Shown one piece after another: positions 28,602 to 40,700 of a stretch of 64,000 nt of DNA; positions within the stretch are counted from its first letter, which is position 1; every line of letters starts with the position of its first letter. This DNA is from Cololabis saira. Lineage: Eukaryota; Chordata; Actinopteri; Beloniformes; Belonidae. The translations under genes and the position numbers were made by a program. The stretch lies in NCBI RefSeq assembly GCF_033807715.1, contig NC_084587.1:11081916-11145915 (forward strand), given 5' to 3'. Under the pieces are notes generated by a model. That model worked only from the letters and a program-made list of their open reading frames with translations, had not been told where the DNA came from and made no database searches.

Positions 28602-28650
<49 letters not shown>
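28602..28650. repeat. (TA)n microsatellite
   Basis: About 24 uninterrupted TA units. Confidence 0.95.
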
Positions 28651-28655
<5 letters not shown>

Positions 28656-28844
28656 GTAACATTTTACAATAATATATTATTAAGTTAAAAAAAAAAACCT
28701 GTAATAAACAATATTACAACAAAATAAATAAAATTAAATAAAATTGAAAACTAGAAAAAAGCACTCCTCCTTCCCCTACTTCCCCACATATAATCCCCAA
28801 CTCTATATTCATATTTGACTAACTTTGAACCAGAGTTGCAACAT

Positions 28845-28940
28845 ATTGAGAAATAGATGCCACACATGGAAACACGTGGTCTTATATTACAAATTCAGTG
28901 GCTTAAGGGTTCAGGTAAGTTGCTGACAACACCCATTAAA
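28845..28940 (-). pseudogene. Relic of SCPP-like upstream region
   Basis: GATGCCACACATGGAAACACG...CTTATATTACAAATTCAG...GACAACACCCA matches the far-upstream flank of the minus-strand subfamily B genes (56175-56290 and 50275-50380). No exons are attached. Confidence 0.6.
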
Positions 28941-28979
28941 TCCTCCAGCTCTGTCTGACTTTTTTTTGTGTGTGGCCAT

Positions 28980-29350
28980 ATACCAACATGTTTACAAGGT
29001 GAGGAGTGAATCAATTGTACGCAACTGTAATAATGTGCTGTAATAAAACGTCCACATTGTTTTTTTTCAAAAAGTCTTGCATTGTTTTTTCAGTATGTTT
29101 AGGGCCTTATAAACTGCACTGAGTTTTATTTTGCCTCCCAGAATTCACTTTTGTCAGCAGTCACATCATCAATAAACACCAGTGACCCATTTCACTGGTA
29201 GCTGTACATGCCCATGCCATGACACCACCTCCACCATGTTTGACACATGGAGTGGTACGCTTCAGGTCATGAGCTGTTCTTCTGCCTCTCCATACTTTTA
29301 TCTTCTCATCACCAGAACCTGATCCCACAACATTTACGTCTTTTTTATTC
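28980..29350. other. Probable degraded DNA-transposon fragment
   Basis: The stretch around CACTGGTAGCTGTACATGCCC and CACCATGTTTGACACATGG resembles a dispersed fish repeat that I cannot place firmly. No frame is open. The flanking sequence to 30060 is AT-rich without genes. Confidence 0.3.
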
Positions 29351-30059
29351 CCATTAAATGTTTTCTAATTTTCCAAATAATTAATAATAATAATTAATAT
29401 AATTTTCTATAATTAATAATTTTCGAAGTGTAACCTAGCTTTTCTTTTCTTTAGTGTTACTAGTGGGTTACAGTTTGGTATAAACATTCTGTATATATTT
29501 TATATTATATTATATATTTTAAGGACACAGCTACTGTCTTCAAAGTATTCTGGACATCTGTGTTTTTCTTCACCATTGGAAATATTCTTGGATGGCCTGT
29601 GCCGGGAACAGGAACTCTTTAAAATTCAAATGTTTATTCGGGACATAGTGCCATACAGCAATAAGCAGCTCATCCTGAGACATCCTGGACAGGAGTCCAA
29701 GCTAAAATAATAATGATGAAAATAATAATAAACCATTTATGCTTCAAGTGAGTTTGATTCCTTTTATTTGCCATATTATATGATGGCTGATATGTTGACA
29801 GTTTAGGCTTTGAACATTCTATTAACACATCAAATTAATTATATATTCTTATTTGACACACTTAAACAATAGTAGCAACTTACTGTATTTTTTTTATATC
29901 AAAAGAAGGCAAGCAGAGCGGGTGGATTTACTGTGTTGTTGCTAACTAGTTAAACTATTTAACAACTTCATCTGAAATTATACGACCAGGTCTATTGACC
30001 ACCTTGTTAATAGAATGTAGAGATTGAATCATAAAAACTATAGTAATGCAATAATATTA

Positions 30060-30390
30060 ATATTTCTATTAAAATGTAAATGGAAATAGATGTTAAAGAT
30101 GTCTTAATGACTGTCGCTTCTCAACAACTCTACTCCTGTAAGTGTATAAAAGAGAAGTTCAATGTTCAGAGCAACAAAACAACCTTTGTGACAGACAGTC
30201 TGCTGAAGCCGGAAAGACTTGACTGTATTATATTACTTATTCATTTCAATGTTTTTCGGGTGACAATATTAAGAGTATTTATGCATTTTCTGAATAACTG
30301 GTTGATTTTGTTCATTTGAGAAAGCCTTCACTGTTGTCGAGAATCTAAAATGTAACCAGCAATAAAAGACTGATCAAAAGTCTCGGTGCC
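30060..30390 (+). pseudogene. SCPP-like copy with promoter and 3' end but no coding exons
   Basis: TATAAA at 30145, an exon 1 like that of subfamily B (AGAAGTTCAATGTTCAGAGC) and most of intron 1 are present. At about 30335 the sequence jumps to the gene's 3' end, with AATAAA at 30361. The 3' part matches the region at 50760-50830 next to the orphan exon 4, so this is a deletion derivative of that paralog type. Confidence 0.6.
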
Positions 30391-30788
30391 CTGTGTTTTT
30401 TGACACCAGTGATGTTTCTGGCCTGTTTATGCTCTACTTCCAATCCATAACTTTTCAGTCTCTTTTCTTATTTCCAATTTAAATCATGTCATTTTAATGC
30501 AAATGCTTTCTCACACACGAAGCGATGCTGAGAGACTCAAATGGATTTTTGATCATAAAGTATTTGCACTTGCTGACTATTTGGAGAAAGCATGGGATAG
30601 GCGAAGAAAAGTAACATATATGTAAAAATATCCATTCTGGTTTTTGATTAATTATTTTGTTTTTCTGGTGTACATTGTGCAGCTCCCAATTAAGTGCGTG
30701 TGATATTGTGTATTTGATGATTTTCTGTTTCTGGTGTCTTATAATCCCGTAATGGATGGGTCTTCAGACATGACACAAAAATAAAATT

Positions 30789-30859
30789 TCATTCATTCAT
30801 TCATTCATTCATTCATTCATTCATTCATTCATTCATTCATTCATTCATTCATTCATTCA
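30789..30859. repeat. (ATTC)n microsatellite
   Basis: About 17 tetranucleotide units. Confidence 0.95.
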
Positions 30860-31550
30860 CACACCATTGTAATTTTGTCAAAATGCACTGCTGTGTTTAA
30901 AATTTCAATAAATGTCATGAAGAAAAATATCAAACTATGTTTGATTTTTATTCAAAACCAGTATGACATTTTTATTAAAGATTAATGGCTCAAGATGCAC
31001 ATTTTAGGACTTAATTGAGTTTGACCATTTTCTTTAATAATATTAATATAAGAACAATAATGACTGACAAGACTTCAAGACTTCAAACATTAAATCAACT
31101 ATCTTCATATTTGACTAACTTTAAACTAGAGTAAAAATGTGTCATATTTGTCAAAGCAAAAGAAGTCAGACAGCTGGTGGATTCAGTGGGAGTTGTCAGT
31201 CACTTATCAAAACCACTAAGCCTCTGAATTTGTAATATAAGACCAGGTATTTCCATGTGTGACATCTATGTACTAATATGTTTATTCTGAAGGGTGGAGA
31301 GTAAACTTACACACCTCTGATAATATACAGTGCTTTTTATTGATACAAAAAACAATATTTGCTTTTTAATTTCATGCAGATCCTTCAGATTGTATTGTTT
31401 CTCACACAGAGCACCAGGCAGACTACAACATATCCTTCTAATCCTGTCCAGAAACAGTTTTAAGCTCTCATCTTTAATCACACTTTGAATCATAGATGTG
31501 GTAGATTACTTAATGACTGTAGTTTCTCAACAACTCTGCTCCTGCAAGTG

Positions 31551-31556
31551 TATAAA
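31551..31556 (+). promoter_or_regulatory. TATA box of SCPP-like gene B1
   Basis: GTATAAAAG, about 80 bp before the exon 1 donor (GTAACT at 31634). Conserved in all subfamily B copies except the one at 53 kb. Confidence 0.72.
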
Positions 31557-31778
31557 AGAGAAGTTCAATGTTCAGACCAACACAGCAAAATCGACGCTCT
31601 GTGACAATCTGCTGAAGACTTGAGGACTCTCTTGTAACTATAATACTCAATAATTTCAGAATTACATTCATGAGAATGTTGGAGTATTTAATTATTTTGG
31701 GTCACTGGATTGTTTTTTGCATTCGAGAAAGTTTTCATTAATATTATTTTTGTTCCCACAGGTGAGATCACTGAAACC

Positions 31779-32218
31779 ATGCTGAAGGTAGCGCTTGTAC
31801 TGGGATGCCTCCTGAGTCTCACTCTGGCTCAACCTGTAAGTGTTATATGTTACAAGAATGATCAGATATGTATACAGCAGTATTTTGGTTTGTAATATGG
31901 ATGATGGAACCAAACGTTTACTTTTTATTAGCAGATGGAGCAGAAGCGATTTGCTCGTTCTAGCTCCGATTCCGATTCCAACTCCAACTCAAATGAGGTG
32001 AGTTCTTCTTTCTTCTATAATGTTAATTCAGACATTACCATCACTTACTGTGAAATTCCTGAAAATCATTTCTGTAAGTCTGACAATGATGTTTCTGATT
32101 TCTCTTTAAGGCGACCACCACCACTCAGGCCACCACTGCAACCACCGCAACGAACAATGCAGCAACCCTGGCCCAGCTAATTGCTTCTCTTCTCCAACTT
32201 CTTCAAAACCAAAGATAA
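31779..32218 (+). CDS. SCPP-like small secreted protein, subfamily B copy 1
   Basis: Exons are 31779-31835, 31935-31997 and 32111-32218, all joined in phase 0. The 75-residue product has the signal peptide MLKVALVLGCLLSLTLAQP, then MEQKRFARSSSDSDS ending SNSNE (S-x-E), then a Thr-rich run and the Leu-rich C-terminus LAQLIASLLQLLQNQR. The last part could form an amphipathic helix. The start context is GAAACC before ATG. AATAAA is at 32358. Its architecture equals subfamily A, but the C-terminal order (Thr first, helix last) is reversed relative to A. Confidence 0.77.
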
Positions 32219-32357
32219 AGTCTGAAATATCAGCAGAAAATCAATAAGTGATTACAAATCTATTTTGAATGGATTTTTGACAATATTGATGTTTCTGTTC
32301 AGTTGGATGTGCTGATAATCAATTAAATCAATGCTTCATCAATCTCTAATGTAATCC

Positions 32358-32363
32358 AATAAA
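32358..32363 (+). terminator. Poly(A) signal of SCPP-like gene B1
   Basis: AATAAA about 140 bp after the stop. Conserved as TTTATT at 49183 and 55081 for the inverted copies. Confidence 0.65.
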
Positions 32364-33246
32364 TGCTCACTAATGTGTTTAAAGGATTAATAAAGTTGAA
32401 AAATGAAAATATGTGGAATATGTTAATTTGTTAATGATTTAATTTTTCATTTACTTCATACAAAATTCATCCAGTTCATATCAACTGAAACTTCAAGCAC
32501 ATTAAACACAATTAAAAAAAAACATCATCATCAAAAATGTGTATGACATTAATTACGGTACTCTTTGTTGGACAGTCATTTTTCAACTTCTCTTAAATTT
32601 AATACATTTTTTTATTTTTAATATCAAAATAACTCAAATGACTTTTAATAAAAGCTGCTGAAGTGTGAGGATGAGTTATGATCATGAATAACATCAGAGA
32701 AATGAGATGTGCTGCTGTTGAACTAATAGGATACCATCCCCTAAAAGATAAGCGATTATGGTAACACATATACAACAGAAATAAACTGGATGTTATCCCT
32801 CTTGGTTTACAGCCTGTGCTCCTTTACAAACAACTGTGTACCACTCTTGTCACAGTTTTGGTATTTAGTTCCTGTTTTATTTTGAAAACCCATGTCCTCG
32901 TGTCTAAGGTAACTTATTTACAAAAACTGATATTTCCTCCTCTACGTTTTGAAAAATACCATCATTTACACGATAAATACGCTGTTAATTGGTGCTATGA
33001 GCCTGCCAAACCTACAGGGGGCAGTGTAACGAGAAGCATAAAGTCATGCTAGCCAATTGGAATCCTGGAAAAAAACGTCAACAAATGACACGTGTAACTT
33101 CCAGTTACTTCCAAGATGAACGAGAGTCTTTCGTTTGGAGTGACAGAGAAGTGGAGTTACTTTTAAGTGTGACTTTAGAATATAAAACAGGAAAATATTG
33201 ACGGTGGCCAAACAAATTGTAAACACAGGTTGCACACATGACGCTG

Positions 33247-33519
33247 CACTGCAAAAACTCAAAATCTTACCAGGAATATTTCTCTTATTTCTAGTTAAAA
33301 TGTCTCATTTTTAGTCAAAAAATCTCATTACACTTAAAACAAGAGTCATCACCAGATAAATAACTTATTTGACAATTTTCACCTGTTTAAAGTAAATTTT
33401 CACTTTTTTCCAGTGATGAGTCTTGTTTTAAGTGTAATGAGATTTTTTTGACTAAAAATGAAACATTTTAACTAGAAATAAGACAAATATTCTTGTTAAG
33501 ATTTTGAGTTTTTGCAGTG
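33247..33519. mobile_element. Palindromic MITE, CACTGCAAAAACTC ends
   Basis: The two halves are long inverted repeats: CACTGCAAAAACTCAAAATC at the left and its complement at the right. The same flanking sequence without the insert occurs inverted near 54300 and 56935 (ATGACGCTGGTGACG form), confirming the borders. Confidence 0.82.
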
Positions 33520-33769
33520 TGGTGACGTTTCTGTGGCATAATGTGACGTTCTGAAGCCTAAATGTCCGTTTCCCTCCGTTTACAAGCAAACGTGAAAAGG
33601 GAGTTTTTGAAAATCTCCACTTTGGCCGGAGTTTTCAGAAATGATCGTTTTTGGGGGCTTTGAGCTTCGTTTTCGTGTAAACGAACGGCCAAAACGCATG
33701 AAAACACCACCGTTTTTGCTACTTATAAACGGGGCCTCAGAGAATAAACTTTAAAATACTTGTTTCCAT

Positions 33770-34130
33770 ATCAACTATCCAGACCTCTCGGGTCTACTCT
33801 GTGTCCCCAGAATAAGAACCAAACATGAAGAAACAGCATTCAGTTTTTATGCTCTGCAGATTTGGAACAAACTTTTAGAAAACTGCAGAAAAGTTGAAAA
33901 TCTCAGTTCCTTCAAATCAAGTTTAACAAGTCATTTGTTCGCAGCTGACTTTGACTGTATTGTTTAAATCATTCTGAAGTTGAAGTTAAACAATGTAAAT
34001 GTCAGTACTACACTTTCTTATGCCACTGCACTGTAACTTATATTTTTTCTTTCTCTAGTTTTTTTTCATGACATAAAGTACCTTGACTTGCCTTATTGCT
34101 GAAATGTCACATACAAATACTCTTGCTTTG
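33770..34130 (+). mobile_element. LINE 3' fragment (L2/Rex-like)
   Basis: One frame reads HEETAFSFYALQIWNKLL followed by SSFKSSLTSHLF, the conserved C-terminal end of fish L2/Rex-type LINE proteins. It then stops and runs into a short 3' tail. It is heavily 5' truncated. Confidence 0.6.
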
Positions 34131-34331
34131 CCTATTAATCATGTATGAATGAATTAATACAGATTTTAATTCATTTAAATGTATATAAACCTAAATTCAT
34201 ATAATCTATCAGCAGCAAATACATCAAGCCTTTGCTGAGATACCAAAATGAGAGCTAATAACAATTACAGTATATTTATGTTGACAATGCAACATCTGGC
34301 ACAAAGCATTTACACACAAATTGGCATTATA

Positions 34332-35789
34332 CAGTTTTTCTCAATTGGTTTGGTACATTTCTCACATCAGAATTGAAATTCTCAAAAGTTCTTGTTCAGT
34401 TTTCACATCATCATGCCATTTGTGCAGATGAAAAAGGCAGTTTCTCATTGCATTGAACAAATTGCAAATGCTTTTGTCCATCCATGCAAATGATTGTGTA
34501 CAATTCTCAGTTTTTTCGTACATTATCAATTGCTTTTGTCATGCTAATCAAAATGCTTTGTTATAGGAATCTATCAAATAGTCTCTTTCCCCAAAACATT
34601 TAGGCTATAGTTCATCATATAAGTCTTCACATGCAAAATGATTTACCAAGCCATCATAACATGTCAAGCATATATACATTTCCATAAGACATTTGTCTGT
34701 AAATATGATCTAAATTGGTAAATTCCTCCCAGGTGAATCTAGACTTTCTCTAATGAAAAGAGTTGATCAACCAATGATCGACAGTTTTCTGAATGAGCTC
34801 AAGGGAGCATCTCATGAACAATCTACTGGGGAGTATATAGGTAACCAGAGCACAATAGAAAGTTACAATGTCTGACAATGGAAGGACAACAGCCAAGAAG
34901 AAGGAGAGGAAGAGGGGTGAGGCTGCGTGGTGGAGGAGTAGGAAGAGGAAGAGGCAGAAGAGGCGGACACATGCGTGTTCCTGATGAAATCAGAGCAACA
35001 CTTGTAGACCATGTTTTGAATCATGGGCTGACTATGGCTGAAGCGGGGAGAAGGGTGCAGCCAAATATTGGCAGAATAACTGTGTCCTCAATTATTCAAA
35101 CTTTCCGCAGAGAGAACAGGTGTGTAATCTAACAGTATGTGCTGAATTACATGGAGTTTACTGTATTTACATGTCAATACAGTAATGCCCCATACAAAAT
35201 TACAGTAGCCTATTCCACTGATGCTCTATACAATGCCATTGTGTCTTCCTCAATTTTGTTTTGGTTTACATTTCTATTTCCCACATAGGACTGCAAGACA
35301 AGTACACAGGGGTGGTAGAGGGCGGATTTTCACACCACACCAGTCTTTTTTTTTTCTTTACGGACTGCAATGTCAATGTTTGCCAATGAAGAAGTCATTC
35401 TGTAAATGTGAATCTTGTCTTTTCCAATCAATCTTACACGTATATATTATATGAGGTCAAATGTACAACACTTGTCATCACACCTAAACCACATTTTACA
35501 TCAACATGTCCCTTCAAAGTGCCTTCAATTGCCAACATGACTAATGAATTTGACTGTCTTATCTGTACACAATGACACAATGATTAAACATTCTGATGGC
35601 ACTGACAAGGATATTGACACAAAAACTTGCTTTTGAGGGATGGACTAAGGATTTTGCGCAAGAGACTGGCTTTTGCAGGTGATCCACAGTGTTTTGCTAT
35701 TTGTCCAAACTGTTTTGAGAAATGCACTTGATCTTCTGCAAATTGCAAGAATGATTGGAAAAATGTACCAAAGTGATTGAGAAAAACTG
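34332..35789 (+). mobile_element. Tc1/mariner-superfamily element, internally deleted
   Basis: CAGTTTTTCTCAATTGGTTT on the left and its inverted counterpart ending GAGAAAAACTG on the right are flanked by TA (34330-34331 and 35790-35791). It keeps the 5' part of a transposase gene but lacks a catalytic domain. Confidence 0.78.
34878..35345 (+). pseudogene. IS630/Tc1-type transposase, N-terminal two exons
   Basis: Exon 1 encodes an Arg/Gly-rich start and a helix-turn-helix-like segment (LTMAEAGRRVQPNIGR, TVSSIIQTFRREN). A GTGTGT donor near 35118 and an ACATAG acceptor at 35288 join it to TARQVHRGGRGRIFT, which continues the family consensus. The DDE part is missing, so it cannot work. Confidence 0.6.
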
Positions 35790-35820
35790 TAATACAGTGG
35801 GTTCACTGTGAAAGACAAAG

Positions 35821-36207
35821 TAGGGCTGGGCGATTTTGGACAAAAATAAAATCCTGATTTTTTTCTCTGAAAACCCGATTTTCGATTTCGATTTTTTGGT
35901 AAAACTACAAAAGACAATGGAATAAATTGTTTCAAATATTTTATCTTTATTTTTTAAGAAAAATAGCAAACAAATTTCCGTATTGGGAATGAAGTGCAAT
36001 TGAAAGATACTGTAAATCCTCCTTGAGTTTAGTAAAGAGACAACATTTACAATTTTCTTGATCAAACAAAGATGACTAGACGAGCTCTGTCTGTAATGCA
36101 GCCAGCTGCAAAAAAGGAAAATCGATTTTCCGATTTTCCTTTTTTTAACATCGATTGTGATTAATAAATCCGATTTAGATTTAAAATCGATTAATCGCAC
36201 AGCCCTA
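35821..36207. mobile_element. hAT-like MITE, TAGGGCTG ends
   Basis: TAGGGCTGGGCGAT at the left and ATCGCACAGCCCTA at the right are inverted. The interior is rich in AAATCGATT-type motifs. The zinc-finger paralog at 62580 lacks it. The flanking 8-mers are not an exact duplication. Confidence 0.7.
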
Positions 36208-36585
36208 GTGGAAAGCATTCGTTTTTTCCTCTAAATTTAATTCTGCCAATCACATTACAGCCACACTCGTATAAAAACCAACAAATGCTGCACTTCCATG
36301 ACTTAATAAAGATAATTGCATGTCCCCTTTAAGAGATTTATTTGAGAAGTGTAATTGCTGATGAAAGAAAACATTACATTTTGATCACAATTCAGTTTAA
36401 TATAATTAAAACATTTTCTTTTTTTAGGTTTTACACACTTGAATATACATCAAAAGCTCCTAATTCCATAAGGCGTGGAGCTTCGGAGGCTTAGAGCAGC
36501 AGAAACAGGTCACAGACCAGTGGATTCTTCTCTGTGTTTGCAGGATGCTTGATGACGTTTAACTGCTGTTGAACGAAAATTCTTT

Positions 36586-37059
<474 letters not shown>

Positions 37060-37275
37060 TTAAAGTTGAGGCTGCACACATTTTTGATGTTCTCTTAATG
37101 ATAATAATAAATTGTGTAGCTGTAGCTTAAAAGAAAAGAAATGGACAAGAGTAGAAAATAGGGTGTTTTTTTTAGTCCATATAACTTAGCCCTAGTTAAT
37201 TACTGCCATGTGAAAATCAAAGTAAAATTTAGAGAAATCAGACTAATACTATAAATTGAAGATGAAAAGTATCTA

Positions 37276-37276
<1 letters not shown>

Positions 37277-37340
<64 letters not shown>
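37277..37340. repeat. (TA)n microsatellite
   Basis: About 32 TA units. Confidence 0.95.
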
Positions 37341-37345
<5 letters not shown>

Positions 37346-38290
37346 TTATTAGTTTCTACAAGTTTCTACGAACAGAAAAATTAAATAAATGAATGAAATA
37401 GTGGCATTTGACAAAATCTCACTTTCATTCGTGCTTAAAATAGTTAGCCATTAGTACCCAATAAAGTAGCCATTAAAATAAATAAATAAATAAAAAAACT
37501 TAACAAAAATGATCCTTTAAATTGCATTTTAATTTTCAAAAGCCTCAGATACAGAAAAGGAATACATTTGGAGTACCTGAGTGAGTGCACATTCAAAGAA
37601 AAAGAAATTTGTCTGCATGACATCAAAGAGCAAACTTTCAACAAAAGTTTAAGTCCACTGTATCATTCTGTGCAAAAGTGCAATAAAGAGACACATCCAA
37701 GATACACTATGTGATTCATTTAAGGAAACGATTTTTTATGACAAACTTGTAAGACTCAACAGTGCAGGCAGTGATTTCAAATATGGTGACGATGGTGAGT
37801 CAGGAATCCAGTCTCGCAGGACTCACCGATGAAGCGGACTCTGGTATTATCAGCTTACACTTTCTCTGCTTAAGCTGTGTTGATCCAGGGTGGTTTTCCA
37901 CTGAGTGGATATTATACCGGCGTGTCTTCACCACCCTCTCATCAGTGCCTGTAAGACCAGCCTCCAACATAGATCATCGTTACACCCCGACTAAAGTGGC
38001 TGTCTCAGTTTTTCATGTTCCACTGTCTAAGTATAACACTGCATTTTTTTGGCATTATATTAATAGTGACTTAATTTCACACAAGAACAAGCAAAACAAA
38101 ACACTGTGCTGATTAAATCAACAAAGCACGAGTGAAGATAACTGAAACTATATATGCAAACTAATACATTCATGTGCTATGTGCAAAAGCCATTCAAATT
38201 TGGATCAGCCACAGCGTCACTGTGACAAAATACTGAATCCTGCTCATGATTCCGGGAAAAGCAAAGCACAATTACTAAAGCAGCTGTTGT
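37341..38290. other. No supportable gene
   Basis: Open stretches exist on both strands (for example 37762-38112), but none has a family motif. A minus-strand frame after a CTTACAG acceptor near 37960 stays open for about 48 codons and could be an exon, but I cannot attach it to a gene. Confidence 0.35.
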
Positions 38291-38325
38291 TCAAAGGCCA
38301 ACATCATTCAGCTCTCCAGCTCTCT

Positions 38326-38796
38326 TCAGCAGTCTCCACCACATCTCGTTGCAATCGGAGGCATTGGTGTTGTTGTAGCCATTGGTGTTGTTGTCGGCAC
38401 CGCTGTTGTAGTAGTTGTAGTACGAATAGTGCACAGGTTGGGGTATAACCGACAGATCGTTATCCAAAATGGTTCCCATGTCTAGAGCAAGGCAAATAAA
38501 TAAACATAAATAAAAAACCCACTCAATTAATCGATAAATATATATTCTCACTGCATTTTACAAATACTTAAAGCCTTGCCTCTCCACTGTTAGATTCACT
38601 GCTGGAACTGCCCCAGCATCTCTATAAAATTAATTAATAAAGCAGTTAACTTCAGTAAATGTTAGCAGAAAAAAAAAATATTTCAAAGTCACAACTATAT
38701 GTTAAAAACGAAGACAACTATGTTTGTACTTACAGCCTCGGAGGCATTGAGCAGGAGAAAAATCACGAGGGAAAAAATCATCATCTTCCAGTTCAT
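38326..38796 (-). CDS. Divergent SCPP-like secreted protein
   Basis: Exons are 38734-38796, 38580-38621 and 38326-38481. Exon 2 encodes a 21-residue signal peptide (MNWKMMIFSLVIFLLLNASEA) and ends in phase 0 at GTAAGT. Exon 3 reads RCWGSSSSESNSGE, with two S-x-E-type sites, and ends at a GC donor (GCAAGG). Exon 4, taken in phase 0, gives a 51-residue C-terminus with TTTTTTAVPTTTPMATTTP. The Thr-rich frame and constant phase make it a relative of the neighbouring family. An overlapping longer frame in exon 4 (Asn/Tyr-rich) would need a phase change and is less likely. No clear TATA box or poly(A) signal was found. Confidence 0.55.
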
Positions 38797-38939
38797 GCTG
38801 TAATTTTGGATCTCTTGGTAGGTAAATCTGCCTGTGAGAGCTCGACACAAGATTTAACACTTTAATGCTGAATTATAAGCAAGCTCATCCACTCTTCCTC
38901 AAGACGCTTGGTTTCAGGGCCCTCAAATAGCTTTTAAAC

Positions 38940-40025
38940 ATCCCCAGTGTGTTGACACAGCTCTCCCACGTTAAAGGTGTTACTTCATCTCGGATTCTTT
39001 GTGGTCAGGGAGCGACACAAACAACAATGGGATACCAACGGTTTAACTACATGACTAGGTTGTGCTTTTGTAACACTTAAACATTTCCATCCTGTTAATA
39101 ATTCCAACCGATGTGTACAAACCTCCTCATGGCCCAAATCTTCCACAGCTGCTCACGTATTAATACAGCCCTCTGTACATCAACTCAAAACATAGGTTTC
39201 TGCTGATGGAAGTATTCTAAATATGTGCTGTCAGTCTGTGGAAATTGATGCATCGTTGAAAGGGTTCATACTTGTGAAACAGTGAAATGTGTTTCATGGA
39301 TACTTGCTCAATCCTTTCCAAACAGAATAATGATCTTGTTTACACTTGGTGGACAAGGTTTAATTACCCTGTATTAGTCATGAAATGTTACATCCTGTTG
39401 AAAATGTCTTGATTTTTTTTTTATCAGTGTACCAGTCAGGTTGTCAATACTTCATTATTCCTCCTATTTCTGTGTCTCTTCAAGTGAAGCGAAGCATCGT
39501 ACTTATTAGGAAAAGCCATGACTTAAAGCCCCCCTAGGAATGTTATCATATTGTAATTAAAGACCAAAACCATATTAGTTGAAGCAGTTTTGATTTTGAG
39601 TAAGTGTTTGTAGCAAAACGACAATTACATCTTGTCAAATTTAATGACACTCTTCCATAAAAGGAAGAAAACCCACAATGTTAATAAAATAACTTTGAAC
39701 CAACAAAAGTAATACAATTATGAATCATCCATTTGTCTTTTTTTTTCTTGTTGTTTTGTTTTAACTTTTGAACCAAAATCAGTGTTAAGTACATTTTTAT
39801 GTAATAATGTTTTTGGTCAGTGTTTAACTATTTCAATGATCATTTTGGGTTTTTCATTTCTTTAAAGGAAGAATAAATGTTTCCACATGTGTCATGTTAG
39901 TTCTGGGAATAATAAACCTATATAAAAATAAATAGCTATTTTAAGTCCCTGACAACATTTAAAAATATCCCATTTAAGTGATGATGTGGAGAGGGTCCCT
40001 ACGGATAAAAAAAAAAGTAATGATA
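38940..40025. other. Gene-free, AT-rich
   Basis: No exon, RNA gene or complete element is recognised. A TTTAAAAG near 38930 on the minus strand could be a weak TATA-like element of the divergent SCPP-like gene. Confidence 0.4.
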
Positions 40026-40029
40026 ACGT

Positions 40030-40150
40030 CCAACCATCCATCCATTTTCCGCCGCTTATCCGAGACGTTCCCATGCCAGCCGAGAGACATCGTTTCTCCA
40101 GCGTGTCCTGGGTCTTCCCCGGGGTCTCCTCCCGGAGGGACATGCCTGGA
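40030..40150. mobile_element. Dispersed fish retroelement fragment
   Basis: CCATCCATTTTCCGCCGCTTATCCG...CCAGCCGAGAGACATCG...CATGCCTGGAACACC is a very common teleost non-LTR 3' end. It replaces most of exon 4 of the adjacent SCPP-like relic. Confidence 0.6.
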
Positions 40151-40700
40151 ACACCACTGTAGTGGTCGCGTCAAAAAGGTGTCAGAAACATCGTTGTCAG
40201 ACTTACAGCAAATGATTTTCAGGAATTTCACAGTAAGTGATAATGTCTGAATTATCATTATAGAAGAAAGAAGAAGTCACCTCATTTGAGTTGGGCCAGA
40301 GTTAGAACAAGCAAATCACTCAATCTCCACCTGTCAAAAAAAAAAAAAAATCATATTCAATGTGTGATTATAGATGAGAGCTAAAAACTGTGCCGGGGAA
40401 CAGGATCACAAGGGTAGCCCATGTTGTAGTCATTTGAATCACTAAAATCTGAAGGATCTTACATGAAATTGAAAACCCAATATTGTTTTTGTATCATTAA
40501 AAAGCACTGTATCATATAAGAGGTGTGTAAGTTTACTCTCCACCCTTCAGAATAAACATATTGGTACATAGATGTCACGCATGGAAATACCTGGTCTTAT
40601 ATTACAAATTCAGAGGATTAGTGGATTAGATAAGTGACTGACAACTCCCACTGAATCCACCAGCTGTGTCTGACTTCTTATGACACGTTGTTACTCTAGT
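40151..40700 (-). pseudogene. SCPP-like subfamily B relic
   Basis: Exon 3 (40281-40330) is recognisable, with GTG in place of its first ATG, an in-frame TGA, and a donor changed to GTGACT. Only about 12 bp of exon 4 survive. Exon 2 and the promoter are missing. The far-upstream flank (40440-40690) matches that at 56040-56290. Confidence 0.65.

Noticed and set aside
30789..30859. Tetranucleotide repeat as a CRISPR-like or regulatory array
   Set aside because: It is a plain (ATTC)n microsatellite without spacers, and the window is vertebrate.
37762..38112. 116-residue plus-strand frame
   Set aside because: No motif, signal peptide or splice partner. The opposite strand is equally open in places, so neither is supported.
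38291..38551. Longer Asn/Tyr-rich frame overlapping the last exon of the divergent SCPP-like gene
   Set aside because: It needs a non-phase-0 junction and starts within the intron. The phase-0 frame gives the Thr-rich tail expected for the family.
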